A stretch of DNA of 64,000 bases from JAWKHR01 sp041394725. Lineage in GTDB: Bacteria; Acidobacteriota; Vicinamibacteria; Vicinamibacterales; SCN-69-37. The stretch covers positions 1 through 64,000 of the forward strand of contig JAWKHR010000007.1 of NCBI GenBank assembly GCA_041394725.1, in the 5' to 3' direction. The notes under the pieces were generated by a model that saw only the letters and a list, made by a program, of their open reading frames with translations, ran no database searches and was not told where the DNA came from. Below are positions 55,771 to 63,104 of the stretch, piece by piece. Numbering within the stretch: position 1 is the stretch's first letter; each line of letters starts with the position of its first letter. Position numbers and translations under genes: made by a program.

Positions 55771-56548
55771 GCGCGCCGGCGGGCCGCTCATGGTGGAGGT
55801 GCGCGACCGGGTCGCGACGCTCACCGTCAACCGGCCGGCGGTCCGCAACGCGCTGGACCGCGAGACCGTGTCGGCGATGACCGCGGCGCTGGCCGACTGC
55901 GAGGCGCGCGAGGACGTCGGCGCGATCGTGATCACGGGCGCCGGCGACACGGTCTTCGTCGCGGGCGCCGACATCCGGCAACTCCGCGAGCGCCGCCGCG
56001 ACGACGGCCTGGCGGCGATCAACTCGTCGGTGTTTGCCGCGGTCGAGCGCTGCACGAAGGTGACGATCGCGGCGATCAACGGTCACGCGCTCGGCGGCGG
56101 GTGCGAGCTGGCCCTCGCGTGCGACCTGCGCGTGGCCGTCGACCACGCGACCTTCGGCCAGCCCGAGGTGAACCTGGGCATCATCCCGGCCGCGGGCGCG
56201 ACCCAGCGGCTCCCGCGCATCGTCGGGCTCGGGCGCGCCAAGCAGCTGGTGCTCACCGGCGACGCGATCGACGCGGCCACCGCGCTCGACTGGGGGCTCG
56301 TCACCGCGGTCGTGCCGTCCGCCGACCTGATGACCGAGGCCCGCCGGCTGGCGGGCCGGGTCCTGGCGCGCGGACCGCTCGCCATCCGACTGGCCAAGCT
56401 CGCGCTGAACGCGTCGGCCCGGGTGGACCTCGATTCGGGCCTGCTGATCGAGACGCTCGCGCAGGCGATATGCTTCGAGTCCGAGGACAAGCAGGAAGGC
56501 ACGTCGGCGTTCCTGGAGAAGCGCCGGCCCGCGTTCAAGGGACGGTAG
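55760..56548 (+). CDS. Enoyl-CoA hydratase (PaaF-like)
   Basis: This 262-residue crotonase-fold protein has DTVFVAGADIRQL, NGHALGGGCELALACDLRVA and GQPEVNLGIIPAAGATQRLPR, with both catalytic glutamates present. It closely resembles PaaF, which hydrates 2,3-dehydroadipyl-CoA to 3-hydroxyadipyl-CoA, and its coupling to a PaaH-like dehydrogenase (11-nt overlap) supports that assignment. With the crotonase at 48085 there are two candidates for the isomerase and hydratase steps of the lower box pathway, which needs both. It ends 63 nt before the next gene. Confidence 0.92.
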   Translation: MSTERAGGPLMVEVRDRVATLTVNRPAVRNALDRETVSAMTAALADCEAREDVGAIVITGAGDTVFVAGADIRQLRERRRDDGLAAINSSVFAAVERCTKVTIAAINGHALGGGCELALACDLRVAVDHATFGQPEVNLGIIPAAGATQRLPRIVGLGRAKQLVLTGDAIDAATALDWGLVTAVVPSADLMTEARRLAGRVLARGPLAIRLAKLALNASARVDLDSGLLIETLAQAICFESEDKQEGTSAFLEKRRPAFKGR

Positions 56549-56611
56549 CGCGCCGGGACGGTCGGACGGGGGCGCACCGGACGCGGCGGTGACAGCGGAG
56601 TGGAGGTCGCG

Positions 56612-57976
56612 GTGACGAATCAGCGGGACGACGGCATCGGCCGTCGAGAGTTCCTGAAGACGGGTGGCGCGGCGGTGGTGGCGGGCGCGGCCGCCATGCG
56701 GCCCGGCCCGGCCGGTGCAAGCGGGATCCAGACGTCGGCCTCGACGGGCTTCTTCGCGGCGCCGCCCATCGAGAACGTCCGGATCGGGTTCGTGGGCATC
56801 GGGCTCCAGGGCGGCGGCCACGTCCAGAACCTCCTGAAGATTCCCGGCTGCCGCATCACCGCCGTCTGCGACATCCGCGAGGAGCGGACGGCCTGGGCGA
56901 CGCGGCAGATCACGGCCGCCGGGCACCCGGCACCCACGGCCTACACGCGCGGCCCGCGCGACTTCGAGCGACTGTGCGAGACCGAGGACCTCGACCTCGT
57001 CTACACCGCCACGCCGTGGGAGTGGCACGTGCCGGTGATGCTCGCCGCGATGACCCACGGCAAGCACGCCGCGACCGAGGTGCCGGCGGCGATGTTCCTC
57101 GACGACTGCTGGGCGCTCGTCGAGACCGCGGAACGGCAGGGCCGGCACTGCGTGATGATGGAGAACTGCAACTACGACCGGCCCGAGATGCTGGTCTTCA
57201 ACGTCGTCCGCCAGGGGCTGCTGGGCGAGGTCCTGCACGCCGAGGGCGGCTACCTGCACGACCTGCGCGAGATCAAGTTCGAGCACCGCAACGAAGGCCT
57301 GTGGCGCCGCGCCTGGTCGATGAAGCTCAACGGCAACCTGTATCCGACGCACGGCCTGGGCCCGATCGCCAACTGCCTCGACAACAACCGTGGCGACCGC
57401 TTCGACTACCTCGTCTCGATGAGCGGGCCGTCGCGCGGCCTGCAGGACTGGGCGCGCGAACACTTCGCGGCCGACGCGCCGGAACGGCGGGAGCAGTACG
57501 TGCTCGGCGACGTGAACACGAGCCTCATCCGCACGGCCAACGGCCGGACGATGATGGTGCAGCATTGCACGAACCTGCCGCGGCCCTACAGCCGCATCCA
57601 CATGGTGCAGGGCACGCGCGGCCTGTTCCAGGGCTATCCGAACCGGCTCTACATCGAGGGCCGGGGACGCGCGGATCAGTGGGTGGACATGGCCGACGTG
57701 CGCGACGAGTTCGATCACCCGCTCTGGAAGGAGATCGAGGCGCAGGCGCAGGGCGCCGGGCACGGCGGCATGGACTTCATCGAGGACTACCGGCTGATCA
57801 AGTGCCTCCGGGAGGGGCTGCCGACCGACATGAACGTGTACGACGCCGCGGCGATCAGCGCGGTCGTCGAGCTGAGCGTGCAGTCGAACGCCACGCGCAG
57901 CCGGCCCGTGGACTTCCCGGACTTCACGCGCGGCCGGTGGCGGACCAACCCGCCCCTCGGCATCGTCCACATGTAG
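56612..57976 (+). CDS. Tat-exported GH109-like Gfo/Idh/MocA enzyme
   Basis: This 454-residue protein starts at a GTG 5 nt after GGAGG and has a twin-arginine signal (GRREFLKTGGAAVVAGAAA), so it is folded in the cytoplasm with its cofactor and exported. The Rossmann motif VRIGFVGIGLQGGGHVQNL is followed by GH109-type segments (HGKHAATEVPAAM, EGGYLHDLRE, TYPTHGLGPI-like NLYPTHGLGPIANCLDN, FDYLVSMSGP). GH109 enzymes cleave alpha-N-acetylgalactosamine by a NAD-assisted redox mechanism. The fit is to the glycosidase clade rather than to sugar dehydrogenases in general, but substrate is not proven. It heads a four-gene sugar cluster. Confidence 0.85.
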   Translation: MTNQRDDGIGRREFLKTGGAAVVAGAAAMRPGPAGASGIQTSASTGFFAAPPIENVRIGFVGIGLQGGGHVQNLLKIPGCRITAVCDIREERTAWATRQITAAGHPAPTAYTRGPRDFERLCETEDLDLVYTATPWEWHVPVMLAAMTHGKHAATEVPAAMFLDDCWALVETAERQGRHCVMMENCNYDRPEMLVFNVVRQGLLGEVLHAEGGYLHDLREIKFEHRNEGLWRRAWSMKLNGNLYPTHGLGPIANCLDNNRGDRFDYLVSMSGPSRGLQDWAREHFAADAPERREQYVLGDVNTSLIRTANGRTMMVQHCTNLPRPYSRIHMVQGTRGLFQGYPNRLYIEGRGRADQWVDMADVRDEFDHPLWKEIEAQAQGAGHGGMDFIEDYRLIKCLREGLPTDMNVYDAAAISAVVELSVQSNATRSRPVDFPDFTRGRWRTNPPLGIVHM

Positions 57977-57991
57977 GCCCGCGACGGCGCG

Positions 57992-59746
57992 ATGACCTCC
58001 CTCGACTGGGCGATCGTCGTCATCTCGCTCGCGGTGTCGTTCGCGCCGGCCGTCTGGATGGCGCGTCGCGCCGGGCGCAGCACCGCCGAGTTCTTCACGT
58101 CTGGCCGCGCGGCGCCGTGGTGGCTCATCGGCATCTCGATGGTCGCCACGACGTTCAGCACGGATACGCCCAACCTGGTCACCGACCTGGTGCGGGGCGG
58201 CGGCGTCGCGGCCAACTGGGTGTGGTGGGCCTTCCTGCTCACCGGGATGACCACGGTCTTCTTCTACGCGCGGCTCTGGCGGCGGATCGGCGTGCTGACC
58301 GATCTCGAGTTCTACGAGCTGCGCTACTCGGGCCGCGCGGCCTCCTTCGTCCGCGGCTTCCGCGCGGTGTACCTGGGCCTGCTGTTCAACGTCGTCACCA
58401 TGGCGGCGGTCAACCTCGCGGCGGCGAAGATCGCCAACGTGCTGCTCGGCTGGCCGATGTGGCAGACGCTCGCGGCCTGCACGGTGCTCAACGTGCTGTT
58501 CGCGGCCACGTCGGGACTCTGGGGCGTCCTGGTCACCGACCTGCTGCAGTTCGGCCTGGCGATGGCCGGGTCGGTCGCCGCCGCGGTCTATGCGCTGCGC
58601 CGGCCCGAGGTCGGCGGGCTGTCGGGGCTGGTCGCGCAGATCGACCCGACGACCCTGCGGATCCTGCCGGACTGGAACGACCCGGCCACGGCGATGGCGA
58701 TCTTCATCGTGCCGCTGACCGTGCAGTGGTGGGCCGCCTGGTATCCCGGCTCGGAACCCGGTGGCGGCAGCTACATCGCCCAGCGGATGCTCGCGGCGCG
58801 GTCCGAGCGAGACGCGCTGGGCGGGACGCTCCTGTTCAACGTGGCGCACTACGCGCTCCGGCCGTGGCCGTGGATCCTCGTGGCGCTCGCGTCGATGATC
58901 GTCTTTCCCGACGTGGCGGACATCCAGCGGGCGCTGCCGCACGTCGAGCCGTCGCTCATCGGGAACGACATGGCCTACTCGGCGATGCTGACGTTCCTGC
59001 CGGCCGGCCTGCTCGGCGCGATGGTCGCGGGCCTGCTGTCGGCCTACATCTCGACGATCTCGACCCACCTCAACTGGGGCACGTCCTACCTCGTCCACGA
59101 TCTCTACCGCCGGTTCCTCCGGCCCGACGCGCCCGAGCACCACTACGTCACGGCCGGCCGCGTGGTCACGGCGCTCCTGATGCTGACGGCCGCGGTGTTC
59201 ACCTTCTTCCTGGAGACGGCGGGCGACGCGTTCCAGCTGCTGGTGTCGATCGGCGCCGGCACCGGCCTGCTGTACCTCCTGCGCTGGTTCTGGTGGCGGA
59301 TCAACGCGTGGAGCGAGATCGCGGCCATGGCCAGCTCGTTCCTGCTGGCCGCGGGCCTGTTCGTCGCGAACAAGGCCGGCGCCGGCCTGCAGGGACCGGG
59401 CGTGCTCGTGACGACCGTCGCGGTGACGACGCTGGTGTGGCTGGCCGCCACCTACCTGACGCCGCCCGACGACGACGCCACGCTGGAGCGCTTCTATCGC
59501 CTCGCGCGGCCGGCCGGACCGGGCTGGCGGGGCGTGCGGCGGGCGTGCGGCAACCTCGCCTCGTCGGACGACCTGCGGGCCGCGTTCGTGGGCTGGGTGA
59601 GCGGGTGCGTCTTCGTCTACGCCGCGCTCTTCGGCGCGGGCCACCTGCTGCTGGGCCATCGCGCGCTCGGCCTGGGCCTCGGCGCGGTCGCGATCCTCGC
59701 CGGGGTGCAGCTCGCGCGGTCGCTGCGCGCGGCGACCCGCGGATGA
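57992..59746 (+). CDS. Sodium:solute symporter family transporter
   Basis: This 584-residue protein is a polytopic SSS-family symporter with about 13 to 15 hydrophobic helices, including IVVISLAVSFAPAVWMA, FFTSGRAAPWWLIGISMVA and ISMVATTFSTDTPNLVTD where SSS proteins have their substrate and sodium region, and AMVAGLLSAYISTISTHLNWG near the middle. SSS proteins take up sugars, amino acids or nucleobases with sodium. Its position between a glycosidase-like gene and two sugar-activation genes suggests a sugar or amino-sugar substrate. It begins 15 nt after the GH109-like gene and its stop overlaps the next start in ATGA. Confidence 0.92.
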   Translation: MTSLDWAIVVISLAVSFAPAVWMARRAGRSTAEFFTSGRAAPWWLIGISMVATTFSTDTPNLVTDLVRGGGVAANWVWWAFLLTGMTTVFFYARLWRRIGVLTDLEFYELRYSGRAASFVRGFRAVYLGLLFNVVTMAAVNLAAAKIANVLLGWPMWQTLAACTVLNVLFAATSGLWGVLVTDLLQFGLAMAGSVAAAVYALRRPEVGGLSGLVAQIDPTTLRILPDWNDPATAMAIFIVPLTVQWWAAWYPGSEPGGGSYIAQRMLAARSERDALGGTLLFNVAHYALRPWPWILVALASMIVFPDVADIQRALPHVEPSLIGNDMAYSAMLTFLPAGLLGAMVAGLLSAYISTISTHLNWGTSYLVHDLYRRFLRPDAPEHHYVTAGRVVTALLMLTAAVFTFFLETAGDAFQLLVSIGAGTGLLYLLRWFWWRINAWSEIAAMASSFLLAAGLFVANKAGAGLQGPGVLVTTVAVTTLVWLAATYLTPPDDDATLERFYRLARPAGPGWRGVRRACGNLASSDDLRAAFVGWVSGCVFVYAALFGAGHLLLGHRALGLGLGAVAILAGVQLARSLRAATRG

Positions 59747-60570
59747 AGGCGGTCATCCTGGCGCGGGGACTGGCGCGGCGCATGCGCGCCGCCGAGGATG
59801 GCGCGCGCCTCGAGGCAGACCAGGCGGCCGCGGCGGCCTCGGGCCAGAAGGCCATGATGCCGATCGGCGCCCGCCGGGCCGACGGCCGGCTCCGGCCGTT
59901 CCTGGACTTCGTGCTGAGCGAACTGGCCGATGCGGGATGCGGCCAGGTCGGCCTCGTGATCGGTCCCGAGCACGACGCCATCCGGGCGTGGTACACGACC
60001 GTGTCGCCGCCGGAGCGCGTCCGGGTCCACTTCCTGGTTCAGCCCGAGCCGCTCGGCACGGCCAACGCCGTGCTGGCCGCCGAGGCGTGGGTGGGCGACG
60101 ATCCGTTCCTGGTGCTCAACGCCGACAACCTCTATCCGGCGGCGGTGCTCCGCGCGCTGGTGGCGCTCGACGAGCCGGGACTGCCTGGCTTCGAGCAGGG
60201 CGATCTCATCGCGCGCAGCGGCATCCCGGCCGAGCGCATCGGGTCGTTCGCGCTGCTCGAATGCACCGCCGACGGCTATCTCTCGCGCATCGTCGAGAAG
60301 CCGGGCGCGGCGGTGATGGCGGCGGCGGGCGACAGGGCGCTCGTGAGCATGAACATCTGGCGCTTCGACCGCGCGATCTTCGACGCCTGCCGCCAGGTCC
60401 CGCGATCGGCGCGCGGCGAGTTCGAACTGCCGGAAGCCGTCGCGCTCGCCGTGCGGCAGGGCGCGCGGCTGCGGGTGCTGCCGTCCACGGGCGAGATCCT
60501 GGATCTGTCCAGGCGCGGTGACGTGGACGTCGTCGCGCGGCGCCTGGCCGGCCGGGAGGCGCGTCCGTGA
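59743..60570 (+). CDS. Sugar-phosphate nucleotidyltransferase
   Basis: This 275-residue protein has the NTP-transferase start VILARGLARRMR, a Lys-rich catalytic segment (GQKAMMPIG), LVQPEPLGTANAVLAAE and FLVLNADNLYP, all typical of sugar-1-phosphate nucleotidyltransferases (RmlA/GlmU-N class). A shorter insert (residues about 15-35) between the first motif and the lysine is unusual. Its coupling to the next gene by a GTGA overlap and to the symporter by an ATGA overlap suggests that it activates the sugar-1-phosphate made by the GHMP kinase. The nucleotide and sugar are not known. Confidence 0.88.
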   Translation: MKAVILARGLARRMRAAEDGARLEADQAAAAASGQKAMMPIGARRADGRLRPFLDFVLSELADAGCGQVGLVIGPEHDAIRAWYTTVSPPERVRVHFLVQPEPLGTANAVLAAEAWVGDDPFLVLNADNLYPAAVLRALVALDEPGLPGFEQGDLIARSGIPAERIGSFALLECTADGYLSRIVEKPGAAVMAAAGDRALVSMNIWRFDRAIFDACRQVPRSARGEFELPEAVALAVRQGARLRVLPSTGEILDLSRRGDVDVVARRLAGREARP

Positions 60571-61925
60571 GCGCCGACCGCTGGGAGGCCCGCTGTCGGA
60601 CGGCCGGCTTCGGCGAGGCCGACGCGCGGTCCCGCGCGGCGCTGGTCGGGCAGGCCGCCGCGGCGTTCACGGCCTCCACGGGTCGCGAGCCGCACTGGGC
60701 CTGGTTCGTTCCCGGGCGGATCGAGATCGTCGGCAAGCACACCGACTACGCCGGTGGCCGATCGCTCGTGGCCGCCGTGCCCCGGGGGTTCGCCGTCGTC
60801 GCGGGACCGCGGACCGACGACGTGGTGGCGGTCACCGACGCGCGATGGCGCGACGCGGTGCAGGTGGACCTGCGCGGGCCGGCGCGCCGGTACAAGGGCT
60901 GGGCGAACTACGTCGGCGTGGTCGCCGGGCGGCTCGCGCTGAACTTTCCCGGGGCCGTGCTCGGCGCCGACATCGCGGTCGCGAGCGACCTGCCGCGCGC
61001 GGCCGGGCTGAGCAGCTCGAGCGCGTTCGTGGTCGGCCTGTCGCTGGCGCTCATCCGGCGCGCGCGTCTGGAGGCGCGCGACGACTGGCGGCGGGCGATC
61101 GGATCGCCGCTCGACCTGGCCGGCTACCTGGGCGCGGTGGAGAACGGGCTCACGTTCGGGCCGCTCGCCAACGCCAGCGGCGTCGGCACCCACGGCGGCA
61201 GCGAGGACCACACGGCCATCCTCACGTCCACGGCCGATCGCGTGGCGGCGTTCGCCTACGTGCCGGTCCGGCACGCGGGCGACGCGGCGATGCCTGACGA
61301 CTGGCGCTTCTCGGTGCTCACGAGCGGCGTGCACGCGGACAAGGCGGGGAGCGTCCGCGGCCAGTACAACCGCGCCTCGCTCGCGACCCGGGCGCTCGCG
61401 GCGCTCTGGACCGCGCACACGGGAGAGGCTGTGACGCTCGGCGCGGCGCTGCAGGTGCCTGGCGCCGAGCCGGTCCTCCGTTCGCTGCTCGCGCCGGCCG
61501 GCTGCGAGGACTTCAGCGCCGCGGAACTCGACCGCCGGCTCACGCACTTCATCCACGAGGACGGTCGCGTGCCGCGCATGCTCGACGCCTTCCGCGCGGC
61601 CGACACGGCGGCGCTCGGCCGCCTCGCCGAGTCGTCGCAGACCGAGGCCGAGCAGCTTCTGGCCAACCAGGTTCCCGAGACCATCCGGTTGGCCGCGCTG
61701 GCCCGCGAGGCCGGGGCGTTCTCCGCCAGCAGCTTCGGCGCCGGGTTCGGCGGCAGCGTGTGGGCCCTGATGCCCGCGGCCGACGCCGCGGCGATCACGG
61801 CGGACTGGCGCGCGCGGTTCGAGGCGGAGTTTCCGGCGTCGCGGCCCGTGGACGGCTTCATCACGCGGCCGGGACCGCGCGCCGTGGATCTGTCGGACGA
61901 CGCCACGACGGCCGTCCAGGGCTGA
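60567..61925 (+). CDS. Galactokinase-like GHMP kinase with altered signature
   Basis: This 452-residue GHMP kinase has the three family motifs: PGRIEIVGKHTDYAGG (residues 49-64), DLPRAAGLSSSSAFVVG (about 141-157, phosphate loop) and GAGFGGSVWAL (C-terminal). In true galactokinases the first motif is GRxNxIGEHxDY; here the Asn is Glu53 and the sugar-binding Glu is Lys57. The usual CGxMDQ that carries the catalytic Asp reads GGSEDH (Asp214). The protein is therefore a member of a galactokinase-related clade and probably phosphorylates a different sugar at C1. The start is a GTG overlapping the nucleotidyltransferase stop. Conserved catalytic Asp and loop imply it is active. Confidence 0.88.
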   Translation: MSADRWEARCRTAGFGEADARSRAALVGQAAAAFTASTGREPHWAWFVPGRIEIVGKHTDYAGGRSLVAAVPRGFAVVAGPRTDDVVAVTDARWRDAVQVDLRGPARRYKGWANYVGVVAGRLALNFPGAVLGADIAVASDLPRAAGLSSSSAFVVGLSLALIRRARLEARDDWRRAIGSPLDLAGYLGAVENGLTFGPLANASGVGTHGGSEDHTAILTSTADRVAAFAYVPVRHAGDAAMPDDWRFSVLTSGVHADKAGSVRGQYNRASLATRALAALWTAHTGEAVTLGAALQVPGAEPVLRSLLAPAGCEDFSAAELDRRLTHFIHEDGRVPRMLDAFRAADTAALGRLAESSQTEAEQLLANQVPETIRLAALAREAGAFSASSFGAGFGGSVWALMPAADAAAITADWRARFEAEFPASRPVDGFITRPGPRAVDLSDDATTAVQG

Positions 61926-61965
61926 TCCGGGCGGCGCCGGGCGGCAACGGGCGGCGCCGACGTGG

Positions 61966-62110
61966 CACCGGGGCGCCAAAGGGCGCGAGGGTCACGCGTC
62001 TCGCGCGGCCGATCGATCCGGTACGTCCGACCCGGCACAGGGTCGATACGCCGTCGGTCCCCCAATCGGCTCGCACGCCGCGCGGCCTCGCACCCTTCCG
62101 CGCCCCGGTG
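61966..62110. repeat. Inverted repeat flanking a convergent gap
   Basis: CACCGGGGCGC at 61966-61976 and its exact reverse complement at 62100-62110 bracket most of the 185-nt gap between the GHMP kinase gene and the DUF5777 gene. The start of the gap also holds repeats of GGGCGGC. As at 13494 and 40742, a large inverted repeat encloses the space between convergent genes. Confidence 0.6.
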
Positions 62111-62947
62111 TCAGTAGAACTTCCTCGTCAGGTTGAACCCGACATACCAGTCGTCGCGCCGCGCGCCGCCCCGGGCGAGCTGCCGCAGCGTCGTGCCGAA
62201 CGAGTTGGACACGTTGAACTGGAAGACGTGGCCGCCCGCGCGCCGTTCGATCGCGACGCTGACGTGATCCACGCCGGTGGTTTCTCCGGTCAGCCGCGGC
62301 GCGGCCTCCAGCACGACGTAGGCACGCGACCCGCCCAGCCGCCACCGTCCGCCGATGCCGAGCAGGAGGACGTCGTCACCCGCCGTGGCGCCCGCCGCCG
62401 GCACCGTGGCGTTGAACACGTAGACGGGGTGGGCGTAGAGCGCGCCCCGCTCGCCGAACCGGTGCGACAACACCCCGCCGAGGCTGGTCGAGAACGACTC
62501 GCTGAAGTTGTTCTCGCCTTCGACGGCGACCAGCGCGTCGATCGTGACCGGCCGCGACGCGTCCTGTCCGAGGATCTCGTGCTGGCCGAGGAACTGGATG
62601 GTGCGGTTGTTGGTCCGGTGGACGGTCGCCTGCGTGCCCGGCCGGATGCCGTAGCGCAGTTCGAGGCCGACCTGCGCCGCGCTGTCGAGCCCGAAGAAGT
62701 CCGCGAAGAAGTCACCGGCGTCGCCCAGCCCGATGGGCCGGGCGAACCGGTGCGTGAGGCGGAAGGCGAAGGCCCCGGCCGGCATCCGGAGCGTGGTCGG
62801 CAGCGCCGCCAGCGTGAAGTCGGGTTCGCCCGGTGCCAGCTGGCGATCGGGATCGGAGCCGACGAACTGGGCGGCGGCGGGACGACCCGGCGCGAGCGCC
62901 AGGAGCGTGACCACGAGCACGAGGATCGGCCGGACGGCGTGACGCAT
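62111..62947 (-). CDS. DUF5777-family outer-membrane beta-barrel protein
   Basis: From the ATG at 62947 this is a 278-residue exported protein. It has a signal peptide (PILVLVVTLLALAPGRPAAAQ) and a chain of amphipathic beta-strands (GAFAFRLTHRFARPIG, VGLELRYGIRPGTQATVH, ESFSTSLGGVLSHRFG, HVFQFNVSNSFGTT) ending in WYVGFNLTRKFY with a C-terminal aromatic, the mark of outer-membrane barrels. Its family, DUF5777, has no known function. An in-frame start at 62986 would lie before the predicted transcription start, so 62947 is used. Expression is predicted to depend on sigma-54. Confidence 0.85.
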   Translation of the reverse strand: MRHAVRPILVLVVTLLALAPGRPAAAQFVGSDPDRQLAPGEPDFTLAALPTTLRMPAGAFAFRLTHRFARPIGLGDAGDFFADFFGLDSAAQVGLELRYGIRPGTQATVHRTNNRTIQFLGQHEILGQDASRPVTIDALVAVEGENNFSESFSTSLGGVLSHRFGERGALYAHPVYVFNATVPAAGATAGDDVLLLGIGGRWRLGGSRAYVVLEAAPRLTGETTGVDHVSVAIERRAGGHVFQFNVSNSFGTTLRQLARGGARRDDWYVGFNLTRKFY

Positions 62948-62993
62948 CGATGGCTGCGGCGCCGGGGATGGACCGGCGCCCGCCACGGAAATG

Positions 62994-63009
62994 GCAAGGA
63001 CGATGCCGG
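62994..63009 (-). promoter_or_regulatory. Sigma-54 (-24/-12) promoter of the DUF5777 gene
   Basis: On the minus strand the sequence CGGCATCGTCCTTGCC has GG and GC separated by exactly 10 nt, matching the consensus TGGCACG-N4-TTGC in GGCA, TTGC and spacing. GG lies at 63007-63006 and GC at 62995-62994. Transcription would begin near 62982, leaving a leader of about 35 nt. Confidence 0.8.
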
Positions 63010-63057
63010 CGTGCGCGGGCCGGATTGGGCGCGAAACCGCGCGGGGCCGGCAGCGCC

Positions 63058-63093
63058 GCTTACGCCGGGCGTAAGCGGTTACGCGCGGCGTAA
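63058..63093. promoter_or_regulatory. Tandem palindromic upstream activator sites
   Basis: A 19-bp palindrome GCTTACGCC-G-GGCGTAAGC (63058-63076) is followed at once by a second, TTACGC-GCG-GCGTAA (63079-63093). The pair lies about 75-110 bp upstream of the predicted sigma-54 start site, the usual place for NtrC-type enhancer binding, and just 12 nt after the stop of the activator gene. Confidence 0.75.
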
Positions 63094-63104
63094 GTCCCCG
63101 GCCC

